Positions 25,280-39,035 of a stretch of 64,000 bases of DNA are shown piece after piece (position 1 is the stretch's first letter; each line of letters starts with the position of its first letter). The notes beneath the pieces were generated by a model, which saw nothing but the letters and a program-made list of their open reading frames with translations, did not search any database and had not been told where the DNA came from. The position numbers and the translations under genes were made by a program. This DNA is from Macropodus opercularis (lineage: Eukaryota; Chordata; Actinopteri; Anabantiformes; Osphronemidae): the NCBI GenBank assembly GCA_030770545.1, contig CM061099.1, forward strand, positions 13,833,001 through 13,897,000. The letters run 5' to 3'.

Positions 25280-28057
25280 TCACTGTGAATGCTGAAGGCA
25301 TTCACAGTATTGTTTTTCTAATCTTTATTATTATTATTATTATTATTATTCCGTACACTTAACGGCACCTAACTCTGGCCGCACCGTTTGAGCTATAGGA
25401 ACCGTTCAACTATCAAAATATTCCGCTTTTTCGGGACTCGAGTGCTTCCATTTTGCTTATTGATACCTTTTATACTTTTTGAAATATTAAGCTATTTTCA
25501 ACAAATTTTCCCCATTGAAAATGAATGGAAACTGCTATAGACCAATTGGACTCTCCCACAGAAGACTGCGGTTCAAACCCCACTGAGGGCATCTAAGCCT
25601 TTGCAAGCAACTCATCTATTAAACCAGTCCTGGAGCTGCCAAACTTTTTACCACTTTTATCAATCTATTTTAACTTTCTTCAACTGCTTCAACTTCACAT
25701 GGCATTATTTAAAAGTATGATTTCTAACAATTGCTTTATAGGACTTTTAAAAGTGGGGGTGGTCACATTTGAATGTTCACACCACTTTCCCAGAAAAACA
25801 GCTTCAGCTTATAAATAGTGACTGCTGCTGCAAATTAACAATTGAATTACAATGTTGGCTGTACTTTGTGTGAGATGTAAACGTTTGATGTGCTTAACAT
25901 TCACGTTTTATAGAAATAGTTGTCAACACCCTAACTGAAACTGCTGTGACAAGAAATGACCTTCACACTGCATGTCAAGCTAATGACATCCAAAACAAGC
26001 TGTTTGGGCTTTGATGATTAGCATGTTGTGTAATGTGCTAATTGTTGGCCCACCAATCAGTAGATTGTATCTGATGGTATTGTCAAACCTGCCTGCAGTC
26101 TGTTTGATACTATTTCTCCTCTTGTTTTCAAACACATAACTTTAGTTTTGAAGCAGTACTCTAACTTCTGCTGTGGGCATGTTATAAAAGTTCTGCAAAC
26201 ATCCAAACAATTCCTGCTGTTTGTTTTAATTGCTTCAGCTGTTTCATATTAACTTGTCACTAATGTAGTAGCAAAGTATTTGTGCATTTTTAATGCTTTT
26301 AAACTGCACTTCTATCAATGTATTTCAACTTTCTTCAACTGCTTCAACTTCTGCAAACAAACAATTCCTGTTCTTCTATGTTTTAACTGCTTCAGCTGTT
26401 TCATATTAACTTGTCATTAGTGTAGCAGCAAAGTATTTCTGCATTTTTAATGCTTTTAAACTGCACTTTTATCAATATATTTCAACTTTATTCTTTTAAA
26501 ATCCAGCTTTTCCTGTTTAAGCCTCTCATGTACACAATATATTGTACAGACCCTTTTACTGGTTTCTGCAACACTCTGTCAACAGTTTCAGCAGTTGATT
26601 TCAACACCAATAACTCTTCGACGTTTCTTGAAGCCAATGTGGCGCTAAACAGTTTCCACAGTCTACTTAGTGTCTGACACTGACTTTACAAGTCAAACAC
26701 TCTAAGATATTTTACACACAGCCCCATCTTCTGGTTGTTCCTAACAATTGCATTATAGCAGTTTCAAAAGTGGGGGTGGTCACATTTGAATGTTCACACC
26801 TCCTTCCCAGAAAAACAGCTTCAGCTTATAAATAGTGACTACTGCTGCAAATTAACAATTGAATTACAATGTTGACTGTACTTTGTGTTAGATGTAAACG
26901 TTTGATGTGCTTAACATTCACGTTTTATATAAATAGTTGTCAACACCTTAAGTGAAACTGCTGTGACAGGAAATGACCTTCACACTGCATGGCAAGCTAA
27001 TGACATCCAAAACAAGCTGTTTGGGCTTTGATGATTTGCACATTCTGTTATGTGCTAATTGTTGGCCCACCAATCAGTAGATTGCACCTGATGGTACTTT
27101 CAAAACTGCTTGCAATCTGTATGAAACCTGCTTCAGCTGTTTCATATTAACTTGCCATTAGTGTAGTGGTTAAGCAACTGCTCTCTGCTCTAGTAATCTT
27201 GACTTCAAATCCAACTGTGGGCTTGCTATAAAAGTAACATCTGTGACAATTTTAATCTACAACTGAAGCAATTTTAGCAATGTATTTCAAACTTGTTCAA
27301 GTCTTTCTACTTCTCCTTTTACTTCTTCTATGGTCCTCTAGCTATTTGTCCTGTGTGCTGCTCAATAGTGTAGTGGTTAAGTGATTGTCCTCTGCTGTAG
27401 GAATCTTGAGTTCAATTCCTGCTCATGGCAGAATTTACAAGTCACATTTTTAATGCTTTTAAACTGCACTTTTATCAATATATTTGTTTCAGCTTCTACA
27501 AACATTCAAACAAATTGTGCTCCATTCAGCTATGTTTTAACTGCTTCAGCAGTTTCAGCAATACTATGGAATTCATTCTATTTCAACTTTCTTCAACTGC
27601 TTCAACTTCTGCAAACATCATGGCATTATTTAAAAGTATGATTTTTAATGCTTTTGAACTAAACTTTTAGCACTTGTATGAATCTATTTCAACTTTCTTC
27701 AACTGCCTTTTTTAATCTCCTATGTTCCTCCAGCTTTGCATCTTGTGTGCTACTTAGTAGTGTAATGGTTAAGCAACTGTCCTCTGCTGCAGGAAACTTG
27801 GGTTCAAATCCCACTCATGGCAAACTTCAGAAATTCAAACGAAGTGTGCTCCATTCAGCTTAACTGCTCTAGCTTTTTAGCAATATTTTACAATTCAAAG
27901 TTCAAGTTGTTCAACTCTTTCTACTTCTACAGACATTCAAACAAATTCAGCTACTTCAGCTATGTTTTAACTGCTTCAGCAGTTTAACCAATTCAATGGA
28001 ATTCATTCGGCATGTCAGCATTCACAGTGCATTTTCTTATGGAAATGCTTTTTCTAG
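25280..28057 (+). mobile_element. Array unit 17 (2778-bp long form)
   Basis: It starts TCACTG. tRNA-like D 25532-25591; TATAAATA 25810-25817 and 26827-26834; linker from 26662; tRNA-like A 27160-27223, B 27366-27430, C 27758-27822; terminus from 28018. It is the same length as unit 20 and nearly identical to it. Confidence 0.72.
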
Positions 28058-29748
28058 TTATTATTATAATTATTCCGTACGTTTTTCGGCATCTAACTCC
28101 GGCCGCACCGTTTGAGCTATAGGAACCGTTCTAATATTAAAATGTTCAGCTTTTTCGGGAATCGAGTGCTTCCATTTTGCTTATTGATACAATTTATACT
28201 TTTTGAAATATTAAGCTATTTTCAACAAATTTTCCCCATTGAAAATGAATGGAAACTGCTATAGACCAATTGGACTCTCCCACAGAAGACTGCGGTTCAA
28301 ACCCCACTGAGGGCATCTAAGCCTTTGCAAGCAACTCATCTACAGCAACACTTTTTACCACTTTTATCAATCTATTTTAACTTTCTTCAACTGCTTCAAC
28401 TTCACATGGCATTATTTAAAAGTATGATTTCTAACAATTGCATTATAGCAGTTTTAAAAGTGGGGGTGGTCACATTTGAATATTCACACCTCCTTCCCAG
28501 AAAAACAGCTTCAGCTTATAAATAGTGACTACTGCTGCAAATTAACAATTGAATTGCAATGTTGGCTGTACTTTGTGTTAGATGTAAACGTTTGATGCGC
28601 TTAACATTGACGTTTTATAGAAACAGTTGTCAACACCCTAAGTGGAACTGCTGTGACAAGAAATGACCTTCACACTGCATGGCAAGCTAATGACATCCAA
28701 ACCAAGCTGTTTGGGTTTTGATGATTAGCATGTTATGCAATGTGCTAATTGTTGGCCCACCAATCAGTAGATTGCACCTGATAGTACTTTCAAAACTGCT
28801 TGCAATCTGTATGAAACCTGCTTCAGCTGTTTTATATTAACTTGCCATTAGTGTAGTGGTTAAGGAACTGCTCTCTGCTCTAGTAATCTTGAGTTCAAAT
28901 CCAACTGTGAGCATGCTATAAAAGTAAGCTTTGTGACAATTTTAATCTACAGCTGAAGCAATTTTAGCAATGTATTTCAACCTTGTTCAACTCTTTCTAC
29001 TTCTACTTTTTACTTCTTCTATGGTCCTCTAGCTTTTTGCCCTGTGTGCTGCTCAATAGTGTAGTGGTTAAGTGATTGCCCTTTGATGTGGGAATCTTGA
29101 GTTCAATTCCAGCTCATGGCAACATTTACAAGTCACATTTTTAATGCTTTTAAACTGCACTTTTATCAATATATTTATTTCAGCTTCTACAAACATTCAA
29201 ACAAATTGTGCTCAGTTCAGCTATGTTTTAACTGCTTCAGCAGTTTCAGCAATACTATGGAATTCATTCTATTTCAACTTTGTTCAACTGCTTCAACTTC
29301 TGCAAACATCATGGCATTATTTAAAAGTATGATTTTTAATGCTTTTGAACTACACTTTTAGCACTTTTATCAATCTAATTCAACTTTCTTCAACTGCCTT
29401 TTTTATCTCCTATGTTCCTCCAGCTTTGCATCTTGCATGGTACTGAGTAGTGTAATGGTTAAGCAACTGCCCTTTGCTCCAGGAGACTAGGGTTTGAATC
29501 CCACTCATTGCAAACTTCACAAGTTCAAACAAATTGTGCTCCATTCAGCTTAACTGCTCTAGCTATTTTAGTAATACTTTAGAATTCAAAGTTCAATTTG
29601 TTCAACTCTTTCTACTTCTATAGACATTCAAACAAATTCAGCTACTTCAGCTATGTTTTTACTGCTTCAGCAGTTTAACCAATTCAATGGAATTCATTCG
29701 GCATGTCAGCATTCACAGTGCATTTTCTTATGGAAATGCTTTTTCTAG
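28058..29748 (+). mobile_element. Array unit 18 (1691 bp, single promoter module)
   Basis: The 5' end is truncated to TTATTATTATAA. tRNA-like D is at 28258-28315. The first promoter module and linker are deleted, leaving one with TATAAATA at 28517-28524. tRNA-like A 28850-28914, B 29057-29121, C 29448-29512; terminus from 29709. The segment 28442-29556 matches unit 6. Confidence 0.7.
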
Positions 29749-30612
29749 TTATTATTATAGTTCTTCCGTACACTTAACGGCATCTAACTCCGGCCGCACC
29801 GTTTGAGCTATAGGAACCGTTCAACTATCAAAATATTCAGCTTTTCCGGGACTCGAGTGCTTCCATTTTGCTCATTGATACTATTTATACTTTTTGAAAT
29901 ATTAAGCTAATTTCAAAAATTTTTGCCCATTGAAAATGAATGGAAACTGGTATAGACCAATTGGACTCTCCCGCAAGAGACTGCGGTTCAAACCCCACTG
30001 AGGGCATTTAAGCCTTTGCAAGCAACTCATCTATTAAACCAGTCCTCGAACTGCTCTACACATGTTCCTATCAGTACTGTACTGCTTAAACAAATGCTCC
30101 TTACTGTGGGAACCCCGAGTTCAAATCCCGCTTAGGGCATGATGTACAAGTAAGATGTTTGACATTTTAACACTACAATTAAACTACTCTTGTAATAATA
30201 ATGCTTTTGAACTAAACTTTTAGCACTCTTTTCAAGCTATTTCAACTTTCTTCAACTGCCTATTTTAATCTCCTATGTTCCTCCAGCTTTGTATCTTGTA
30301 TGCTACTCAGTAGTGTAATGGTTAAGCAACTGCCCTCTGCTGCAGGAAACTTGGGTTCAAATCCCACTCATGGCAAACTTCACAAGTTCAAACAAATTGT
30401 GCTCCATTCAGCTTAACTGCTCTAGCATTTTTAGCAATATTTTAGAATTCAAAGTTCAAGTTGTTCAACTCTTTCTACTTCTACAGACATTCAAACAAAT
30501 TCAGCTACTTCAGCTATGTTTTAACTGCTTCAGCAGTTTAACCAATTCAATGGAATTCATTCAGCATGTCAGCATTCACAGTGCATTTTCTTCTGGAAAT
30601 GCTTTTTTCTAG
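29749..30612 (+). mobile_element. Array unit 19 (864-bp short form)
   Basis: 5' end TTATTATTATAG. tRNA-like D 29949-30006, E 30074-30139, C 30310-30374; terminus from 30572, with the TTCT loop variant. Confidence 0.7.
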
Positions 30613-33390
30613 TCACTGTGAATGCTGAAGGCATTCACAGTATTGTTTTTCTAATCTTTATTATTATTATTATTATTATTATTCCGTACACTTAACGGCA
30701 CCTAACTCTGGCCGCACCGTTTGAGCTATAGGAACCGTTCAACTATCAAAATATTCCGCTTTTTCGGGACTCGAGTGCTTCCATTTTGCTTATTGATACC
30801 TTTTATACTTTTTGAAATATTAAGCTATTTTCAACAAATTTTCCCCATTGAAAATGAATGGAAACTGCTATAGACCAATTGGACTCTCCCACAGAAGACT
30901 GCGGTTCAAACCCCACTGAGGGCATCTAAGCCTTTGCAAGCAACTCATCTATTAAACCAGTCCTGGAGCTGCCAAACTTTTTACCACTTTTATCAATCTA
31001 TTTTAACTTTCTTCAACTGCTTCAACTTCACATGGCATTATTTAAAAGTATGATTTCTAACAATTGCTTTATAGGACTTTTAAAAGTGGGGGTGGTCACA
31101 TTTGAATGTTCACACCACTTTCCCAGAAAAACAGCTTCAGCTTATAAATAGTGACTGCTGCTGCAAATTAACAATTGAATTACAATGTTGGCTGTACTTT
31201 GTGTGAGATGTAAACGTTTGATGTGCTTAACATTCACGTTTTATAGAAATAGTTGTCAACACCCTAACTGAAACTGCTGTGACAAGAAATGACCTTCACA
31301 CTGCATGTCAAGCTAATGACATCCAAAACAAGCTGTTTGGGCTTTGATGATTAGCATGTTGTGTAATGTGCTAATTGTTGGCCCACCAATCAGTAGATTG
31401 TATCTGATGGTATTGTCAAACCTGCCTGCAGTCTGTTTGATACTATTTCTCCTCTTGTTTTCAAACACATAACTTTAGTTTTGAAGCAGTACTCTAACTT
31501 CTGCTGTGGGCATGTTATAAAAGTTCTGCAAACATCCAAACAATTCCTGCTGTTTGTTTTAATTGCTTCAGCTGTTTCATATTAACTTGTCACTAATGTA
31601 GTAGCAAAGTATTTGTGCATTTTTAATGCTTTTAAACTGCACTTCTATCAATGTATTTCAACTTTCTTCAACTGCTTCAACTTCTGCAAACAAACAATTC
31701 CTGTTCTTCTATGTTTTAACTGCTTCAGCTGTTTCATATTAACTTGTCATTAGTGTAGCAGCAAAGTATTTCTGCATTTTTAATGCTTTTAAACTGCACT
31801 TTTATCAATATATTTCAACTTTATTCTTTTAAAATCCAGCTTTTCCTGTTTAAGCCTCTCATGTACACAATATATTGTACAGACCCTTTTACTGGTTTCT
31901 GCAACACTCTGTCAACAGTTTCAGCAGTTGATTTCAACACCAATAACTCTTCGACGTTTCTTGAAGCCAATGTGGCGCTAAACAGTTTCCACAGTCTACT
32001 TAGTGTCTGACACTGACTTTACAAGTCAAACACTCTAAGATATTTTACACACAGCCCCATCTTCTGGTTGTTCCTAACAATTGCATTATAGCAGTTTCAA
32101 AAGTGGGGGTGGTCACATTTGAATGTTCACACCTCCTTCCCAGAAAAACAGCTTCAGCTTATAAATAGTGACTACTGCTGCAAATTAACAATTGAATTAC
32201 AATGTTGACTGTACTTTGTGTTAGATGTAAACGTTTGATGTGCTTAACATTCACGTTTTATATAAATAGTTGTCAACACCTTAAGTGAAACTGCTGTGAC
32301 AGGAAATGACCTTCACACTGCATGGCAAGCTAATGACATCCAAAACAAGCTGTTTGGGCTTTGATGATTTGCACATTCTGTTATGTGCTAATTGTTGGCC
32401 CACCAATCAGTAGATTGCACCTGATGGTACTTTCAAAACTGCTTGCAATCTGTATGAAACCTGCTTCAGCTGTTTCATATTAACTTGCCATTAGTGTAGT
32501 GGTTAAGCAACTGCTCTCTGCTCTAGTAATCTTGACTTCAAATCCAACTGTGGGCTTGCTATAAAAGTAACATCTGTGACAATTTTAATCTACAACTGAA
32601 GCAATTTTAGCAATGTATTTCAAACTTGTTCAAGTCTTTCTACTTCTCCTTTTACTTCTTCTATGGTCCTCTAGCTATTTGTCCTGTGTGCTGCTCAATA
32701 GTGTAGTGGTTAAGTGATTGTCCTCTGCTGTAGGAATCTTGAGTTCAATTCCTGCTCATGGCAGAATTTATGAGTCACATTTTTAATGCTTTTAAACTGC
32801 ACTTTTATCAATATATTTGTTTCAGCTTCTACAAACATTCAAACAAATTGTGCTCCATTCAGCTATGTTTTAACTGCTTCAGCAGTTTCAGCAATACTAT
32901 GGAATTCATTCTATTTCAACTTTCTTCAACTGCTTCAACTTCTGCAAACATCATGGCATTATTTAAAAGTATGATTTTTAATGCTTTTGAACTAAACTTT
33001 TAGCACTTGTATGAATCTATTTCAACTTTCTTCAACTGCCTTTTTTAATCTCCTATGTTCCTCCAGCTTTGCATCTTGTGTGCTACTTAGTAGTGTAATG
33101 GTTAAGCAACTGTCCTCTGCTGCAGGAAACTTGGGTTCAAATCCCACTCATGGCAAACTTCAGAAATTCAAACGAAGTGTGCTCCATTCAGCTTAACTGC
33201 TCTAGCTTTTTAGCAATATTTTACAATTCAAAGTTCAAGTTGTTCAACTCTTTCTACTTCTACAGACATTCAAACAAATTCAGCTACTTCAGCTATGTTT
33301 TAACTGCTTCAGCAGTTTAACCAATTCAATGGAATTCATTCGGCATGTCAGCATTCACAGTGCATTTTCTTATGGAAATGCTTTTTCTAG
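30613..33390 (+). mobile_element. Array unit 20 (2778-bp copy of unit 17)
   Basis: Landmarks lie at +5333 from unit 17: tRNA-like D 30867-30924, TATAAATA 31143-31150 and 32160-32167, linker from 31995, tRNA-like A 32493-32556, B 32699-32763, C 33090-33154, terminus from 33351. Rare variants are shared with unit 17, for example AACTCTGGCC and TTCCGCTTTTTCGGG. Confidence 0.72.
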
Positions 33391-36105
33391 TTATTATTAT
33401 AATTATTCCGTACGTTTTTCGGCATCTAACTCCGGCCGCACCGTTTGAGCTATAGGAACCGTTCAAATATTAAAATGTTCAGCTTTTTCGGGAATCGAGT
33501 GCTTCCATTTTGCTTATTGATACAATTTATACTTTTTGAAATATTAAGCTATTTTCAACAAATTTTCCCCATTGAAAATGAATGGAAACTGCTATAGACC
33601 AATTGGACTCTCCCACAGAAGACTGCGGTTCAAACCCCACTGAGGGCATCTAAGCCTTTGCAAGCAACTCATCTATTAAACCAGTCCTGGAGCTGCCAAA
33701 CTTTTTACCACTTTTATCAATCTATTTTAACTTTCTTCAACTGCTTCAACTTCACATAGCATTATTTAAAAGTATGATTTCTAACAATTGCTTTATAGGA
33801 CTTTTAAAAGTGGGGGTGGTCACATTTGAATATTCACACCACTTTCCCAGAAAAACAGCTTCAGCTTATAAATAGTGAATGCTGCTGCAAATTAACAATT
33901 GAATTACAATGTTGGCTGTACTTTGTGTGAGATGTAAACGTTTGATGTGCTTAACATTGACGTTTTATAGAAATAGTTGTCAACACCCTAACTGAAACTG
34001 CTGTGACAAGAAATGACCTTCACACTGCATGTCAAGCTAATGACATCCAAAACAAGCTGTTTGGGCTTTGATGATTAGCATGTTGTGTAATGTGCTAATT
34101 GTTGGCCCACCAATCAGTAGATTGCACCTGATGATATTTTCAAACCTGCTTGCAGTCTGTTTGATACCATTTCTCCTCTTTTTTTCAAACAGATAACTTT
34201 AGTTTTGATGCACTATTTTAACTTCTGCTGTTGGCATGTTTTAAAAGTTCTGCAAACATCCAAACAATTCCTGTTGTTTGTTTTAATTGCTTCAGCTGTT
34301 TCATATTAACTTGTCACTAATGTAGTAGCAAAGTATTTGTGCGTTTTTAATGCTTTTAAACTGCACTTCTATCAATCTATTTCAACTTTCTTCAACTGCT
34401 TCAACTTCTGCAAACAAACAATTCCTGTTCTTCTATGTTTTAACTGCTTCAGCTGTTTCATATTAACTTGTCATTAGTGTAGTAGCAAAGTATTTCTGCA
34501 TTTTTAATGCTTTTAAACTGCACTTCTATCAATATATTTCAACTTTATTCTCTTAAAATCCAGCTTTTCCTGTTTAAGCCTCTCATGTACACAATATATT
34601 GTACAGAACCTTTTACTGGTTTCTGCAACACTCTGTCAGCAGTTGATTTCAACACCAATAACTCTTCGACGTTTCTTGAAGCCAATGTGGCACTAAACAG
34701 TTTCCACAGTCTACTTAGTGTCTGACACTGACTTTACAAGTCAAACACTCTAAGATATTTTACACACAGCCCCATCTTCTGGTTGTTCCTAACAATTGCA
34801 TTATAGCAGTTTTAAAAGTGGGGGTGGTCACATTTGAATATTCACACCACTTTCCCAGAAAAACAGCTTCAGCTTATAAATAGTGACTGCTGCTGCAAAT
34901 TAACAATTGAATTACAATGTTGGCTGTACTTTGTGTGAGATGTAAACGTTTGATGTGCTTAACATTGACGTTTTATAGAAATAGTTGTCAACACCCTAAC
35001 TGAAACTGCTGTGACAAGAAATGACCTTCACACTGCATGTCAAGCTAATGACATCCAAAACAAGCTGTTTGGGCTTTGATAATTAGCATGTTGTGTAATG
35101 TGCTAATTGTTGGCCCACCAATCAGTAGATTGCACCTGATGGTACTTTCAAAACTGCTTGCAGTCTGTATGAGACCTGCTTCAGCTGTTTCATATTAACT
35201 TGCCTTTAGTGTAGTGGTTAAGCAACTGCTCTCTGCTCTAGTAATCTTGACTTCAAATCCAACTGTGGGCTTGCTATAAAAGTAACATCTGTGACAATTT
35301 TAATCTACAGCTGAAGCAATTTTAGCAATGTATTTCAAACTTGTTCAAGTCTTTCTACTTCTCCTTTTACTTCTTCTATGGTCCTCTAGCTATTTGTCCT
35401 GTGTGCTGCTCAATAGTGTAGTGGTTAAGTGATTGTCCTCTGCTGTAGGAATCTTGAGTTCAATTCCTGCTCATGGCAGAATTTACGAGTCACATTTTTA
35501 ATGCTTTTAAACTGCACTTTTATGAATATATTTGTTTCAGCTTCTACAAACATTCAAACAAATTGTGCTCCATTCAGCTATGTTTTAACTGCTTCAGCAG
35601 TTTCAGCAATACTATGGAATTCATTCTATTTCAACTTTCTTCAACTGCTTCAACTTCTGCAAACATCATGGCATTATTTAAAAGTATGATTTTTAATGCT
35701 TTTGAACTAAACTTTTAGCACTTGTATGAATCTATTTCAACTTTCTTCAACTGCCTTTTTTAATCTCCTATGTTCCTCCAGCTTTGCATCTTATGTGCTA
35801 CTTAGTAGTGTAATGGTTAAGCAACTGTCCTCTGCTGCAGGAAACTTGGGTTCAAATCCCACTCATGGCAAACTTCAGAAATTCAAACAAAGTGTGCTCC
35901 ATTCAGCTTAACTGCTCTAGCTTTTTAGCAATATTTTACAATTCAAAGTTCAAGTTGTTCAACTCTTTCTACTTCTACAGACATTCAAACAAATTCAGCT
36001 ACTTCAGCTATGTTTTAACTGCTTCAGCAGTTTAACCAATTCAATGGAATTCATTCGGCATGTCAGCATTCACAGTGCATTTTCTTATGGAAATGCTTTT
36101 TCTAG
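33391..36105 (+). mobile_element. Array unit 21 (long form)
   Basis: 5' end TTATTATTATAA. tRNA-like D 33590-33648; TATAAATA 33867-33874 and 34875-34882; linker from 34710; tRNA-like A 35208-35270, B 35414-35478, C 35805-35870; terminus from 36066. Confidence 0.7.
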
Positions 36106-37028
36106 TCACTGTGAATGCTGAAGGCATTCACAGTATTGTTTTTCAAATCTTTATTATTATTATTATAGTTCTTCCGTACACTTAACGGCATCTAACTCCG
36201 GCCGCACCGTTTGAGCTATAGGAACCGTTCAACTATCAAAATATTCAGCTCTTCCGGGACTCGAGTGCTTCCATTTTGCTCATTGATACTATTTATACTT
36301 TTTGAAATATTAAGCTAATTTCAAAAATTTTTCCCCATTGAAAATGAATGGAAAGCTGGTATAGAGCAATTAGACTCTCTCACAGAAGACTGCGGTTCAA
36401 ATCCCACTGAGGGCATTTTAGCCTTTGCAAGCAACTCATCTATTAAACCAGTCCTCGAACTGCTCTACACATGTTCCTATCAGTACTGTACTGCTTAAAC
36501 AAATGCTCCTTACTGTGGGAACCCCGAGTTCAAATCCCGCTCAGGGCATGATGTACAAGTAAGATGTTTGACATTTTAACACTACAATTAAACTACTCTT
36601 GTAATAATAATGCGTTTGAACTAAACCTTTACAACTTCAGTATATTTCAACTTTCTTCAGCTGCCTTTTCAAGCAAGTTTTTTCATCTCCTATGTTCCTC
36701 CAGCTTTGAGTCTTGTGTTCAACTTAGTAGTGTAATGGTTAAGCAACAGCCCTTTGCTCCAGGAGACCAGGGTTCAAATCCCACTCATGACAAACTTCAC
36801 AAATTCAAACAAATTGTGCTCCATTCACCTTAACTGCTCTAGCATTTTTAGCAATACTTTAGAATTCAAAGTTCAAGTTGTTCAACTCTTTCTACTTCTA
36901 CAGACATTCAAGCAAATTCAGCTCCTTCAGCTATGTTTTAACTGCTTCAGCAGTTTAACCAATTCAATGGAATTCATTCAGCATGTCAGCATTCACAGTG
37001 CATTTTCTTATGGAAATGCTTTTTCTAG
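36106..37028 (+). mobile_element. Array unit 22 (923-bp short form)
   Basis: Starts TCACTG. tRNA-like D 36358-36415, E 36483-36548, C 36726-36791; terminus from 36989. It matches unit 8 at +24879. Confidence 0.72.
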
Positions 37029-38112
37029 TGTTAACGTTGATATTCTCCTGAGCCATCCGTCGGCACCTATCTTCTCCCGCACGCTTTGACCTACAAAAAC
37101 CGTTCAAATATCAAAATGTGCAGCTTTTCAAGGGGAAGTGTGCTTCCATTTGGCGTTTTGATAGCTTTTATACTTTTTGAAATATTGAGCTTTTTGTATT
37201 TACAGCTGTATGCAGTTCCTCTCCTCTGCCACATTGCAGCTGCAGTAGTCACACAGCTCTTGACTTTAACTCAAATGTCAACGTTCTGCACCTTCATCTT
37301 CACTGTCTAGTGCAGTAGCTCAGTGGTTAGAGAGCTGCACTTTACTCTGGGAATCGTGGGTTCAAATCCACCTTGGCCATGTGTTGTACAAATTAAATCA
37401 CAGTGTGCTCTCAACTGTTTTAGCAACCTACATACTCCCAATACTTAGCCTTTACTACTTTTAGCTGTGTGGTTAGGCTGCAGGCCTTCACTGTCAGGGG
37501 CTGTGCTTCAAATCCAATATAGAGTGTACAACTACTTCAACTTTGTTCTTGCAGCTTCTTCAACTTCTGTTCAGCTACTTCAGCTATGTTTTAACTGCTT
37601 CAGCAGTTTCAGCAATACTATGGAATTCATTCTATTATAACTTTCTTCAACTGCTTCAACTTCTGCAAACATCATGGCATTATTTAAAAGTATGATTTTT
37701 AATGCTTTTGAACTAAACTTTTAGCACTTGTATCAATCTATTTCAACTTTCTTCAACTGCCTTTTTTCATATCCTATGTTCCTCCAGCTTTGCATCTTGC
37801 ATGCTACTGAGTAGTGTAATGGTTAAGCAACTGCCCTCTGCTGCAGGAGGCTTGGGTCCAAATCCCACTCATTGCAAACTTCAGAACTTCAAACAAATTG
37901 TGCTCCATTCAGCTTAACTGCTCTAGTGTTTTTAGCAATACTTTAGAATTCAAAGTTCAATTTGTTCAACTCTTTCTACTTCTACAGACATTCAAACAAA
38001 TTCAGCTACTTCAGCTATGTTTTTACTGCTTAAGCAGTTTTAGCAAAACTATGCAATTCATTCAGCATGGCAGCATTCACAGTGCATTTTCTTATGGAAA
38101 TGCTTTTTCTAG
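37029..38112 (+). mobile_element. Array unit 23 (TGTTAACG module)
   Basis: tRNA-like F 37308-37379 (GTCTAGTGCAGTAGCTCAG variant), G 37461-37526, C 37811-37876 (B box GGTCCAAATCC); terminus from 38073. Confidence 0.7.
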
Positions 38113-39035
38113 TCACTGTGAATGCTGAAAGCATTCACAGTATTGTTTTTCAAATCTTTATTATTATTATTATTATAGTTCTTCCGTACACTTAACGGCA
38201 TCTAACTCCGGCCGCACCGTTTGAGCTATAGGAACCGTTCAACTATCAAAATATTCAGCTTTTCCGGGACTCGAGTGCTTCCATTTTGCTCATTGATATC
38301 TTTTATACTTTTTGAAATATTAAGCTAATTTCAAAAATTTTTCCCCATTGAAAATGAATGGAAAGCTGGTATAGAGCAATTAGACTCTCTCACAGAAGAC
38401 TGCGGTTCAAATCCCACTGATGGCATTTAAGCCTTTGCAAGCAACTCATCTATTAAACCAGTCCTCGAACTGCTCTACCCATGTTCCTATCAGTACTGTA
38501 CTGCTTAAACAAATGCTCCTTACTGTGGGAACCCCGAGTTCAAATCCCGCTCTGGGCATGATGTACAAGTAAGATGTTTGACATTTTAACTCTACAATTA
38601 AACTACTCTTGTAATAATAATGCGTTTGAACTAAACCTTTACAACTTCAGTATATTTCAACTTTCTTCAGCTGCCTTTTCAAGCAAGTTTCATCTCCTAT
38701 GTTCCTCCAGCTTTTAGCCTTTTGTGCAACTTAGTAGTGTATTGGTTAAGCAACTGCCCTTTGCTCCAGGAGACTAGGGTTCGAATCCCACTCATGGCGA
38801 ACTTCACAAGTTCAAACAAATTGTGCTCCATTCAGCTTAACAGCTCTAGCATTTTTAGCAATACTTTAGAATTCAAAGTTCAAGTTGTTCAACTCTTTCT
38901 ACTTGTACAGACATTCAAACAAATTCAGCTACTTCAGCTATGTTTTAACTGCTTCAGCAGTTTAACCAATTCAATGGAATTCATTCAGCATGTCAGCATT
39001 CACAGTGCATTTTCTTCTGGAAATGCTTTTTCTAG
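38113..39035 (+). mobile_element. Array unit 24 (923-bp short form)
   Basis: Starts TCACTG. tRNA-like D 38368-38425, E 38493-38558, then the C copy with the best B box of its family (38733-38798); terminus from 38996. Confidence 0.7.
38733..38798 (+). pseudogene. tRNA-like sequence, family C (representative copy)
   Basis: This is the clearest copy of the family present in 27 units. The A-box match is TAGTGTATTGG (consensus TRGYNNANNGG). The B-box match is GGTTCGAATCC. About 30 bases separate the boxes, as in real tRNA genes. An anticodon-like stem and partial acceptor pairing (TGAGT with ACTCA in sister copies) can be drawn. The T stem has only three clean pairs and the acceptor is imperfect, so a functional tRNA is unlikely. 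What is retained is the Pol III internal promoter layout. Confidence 0.6.
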
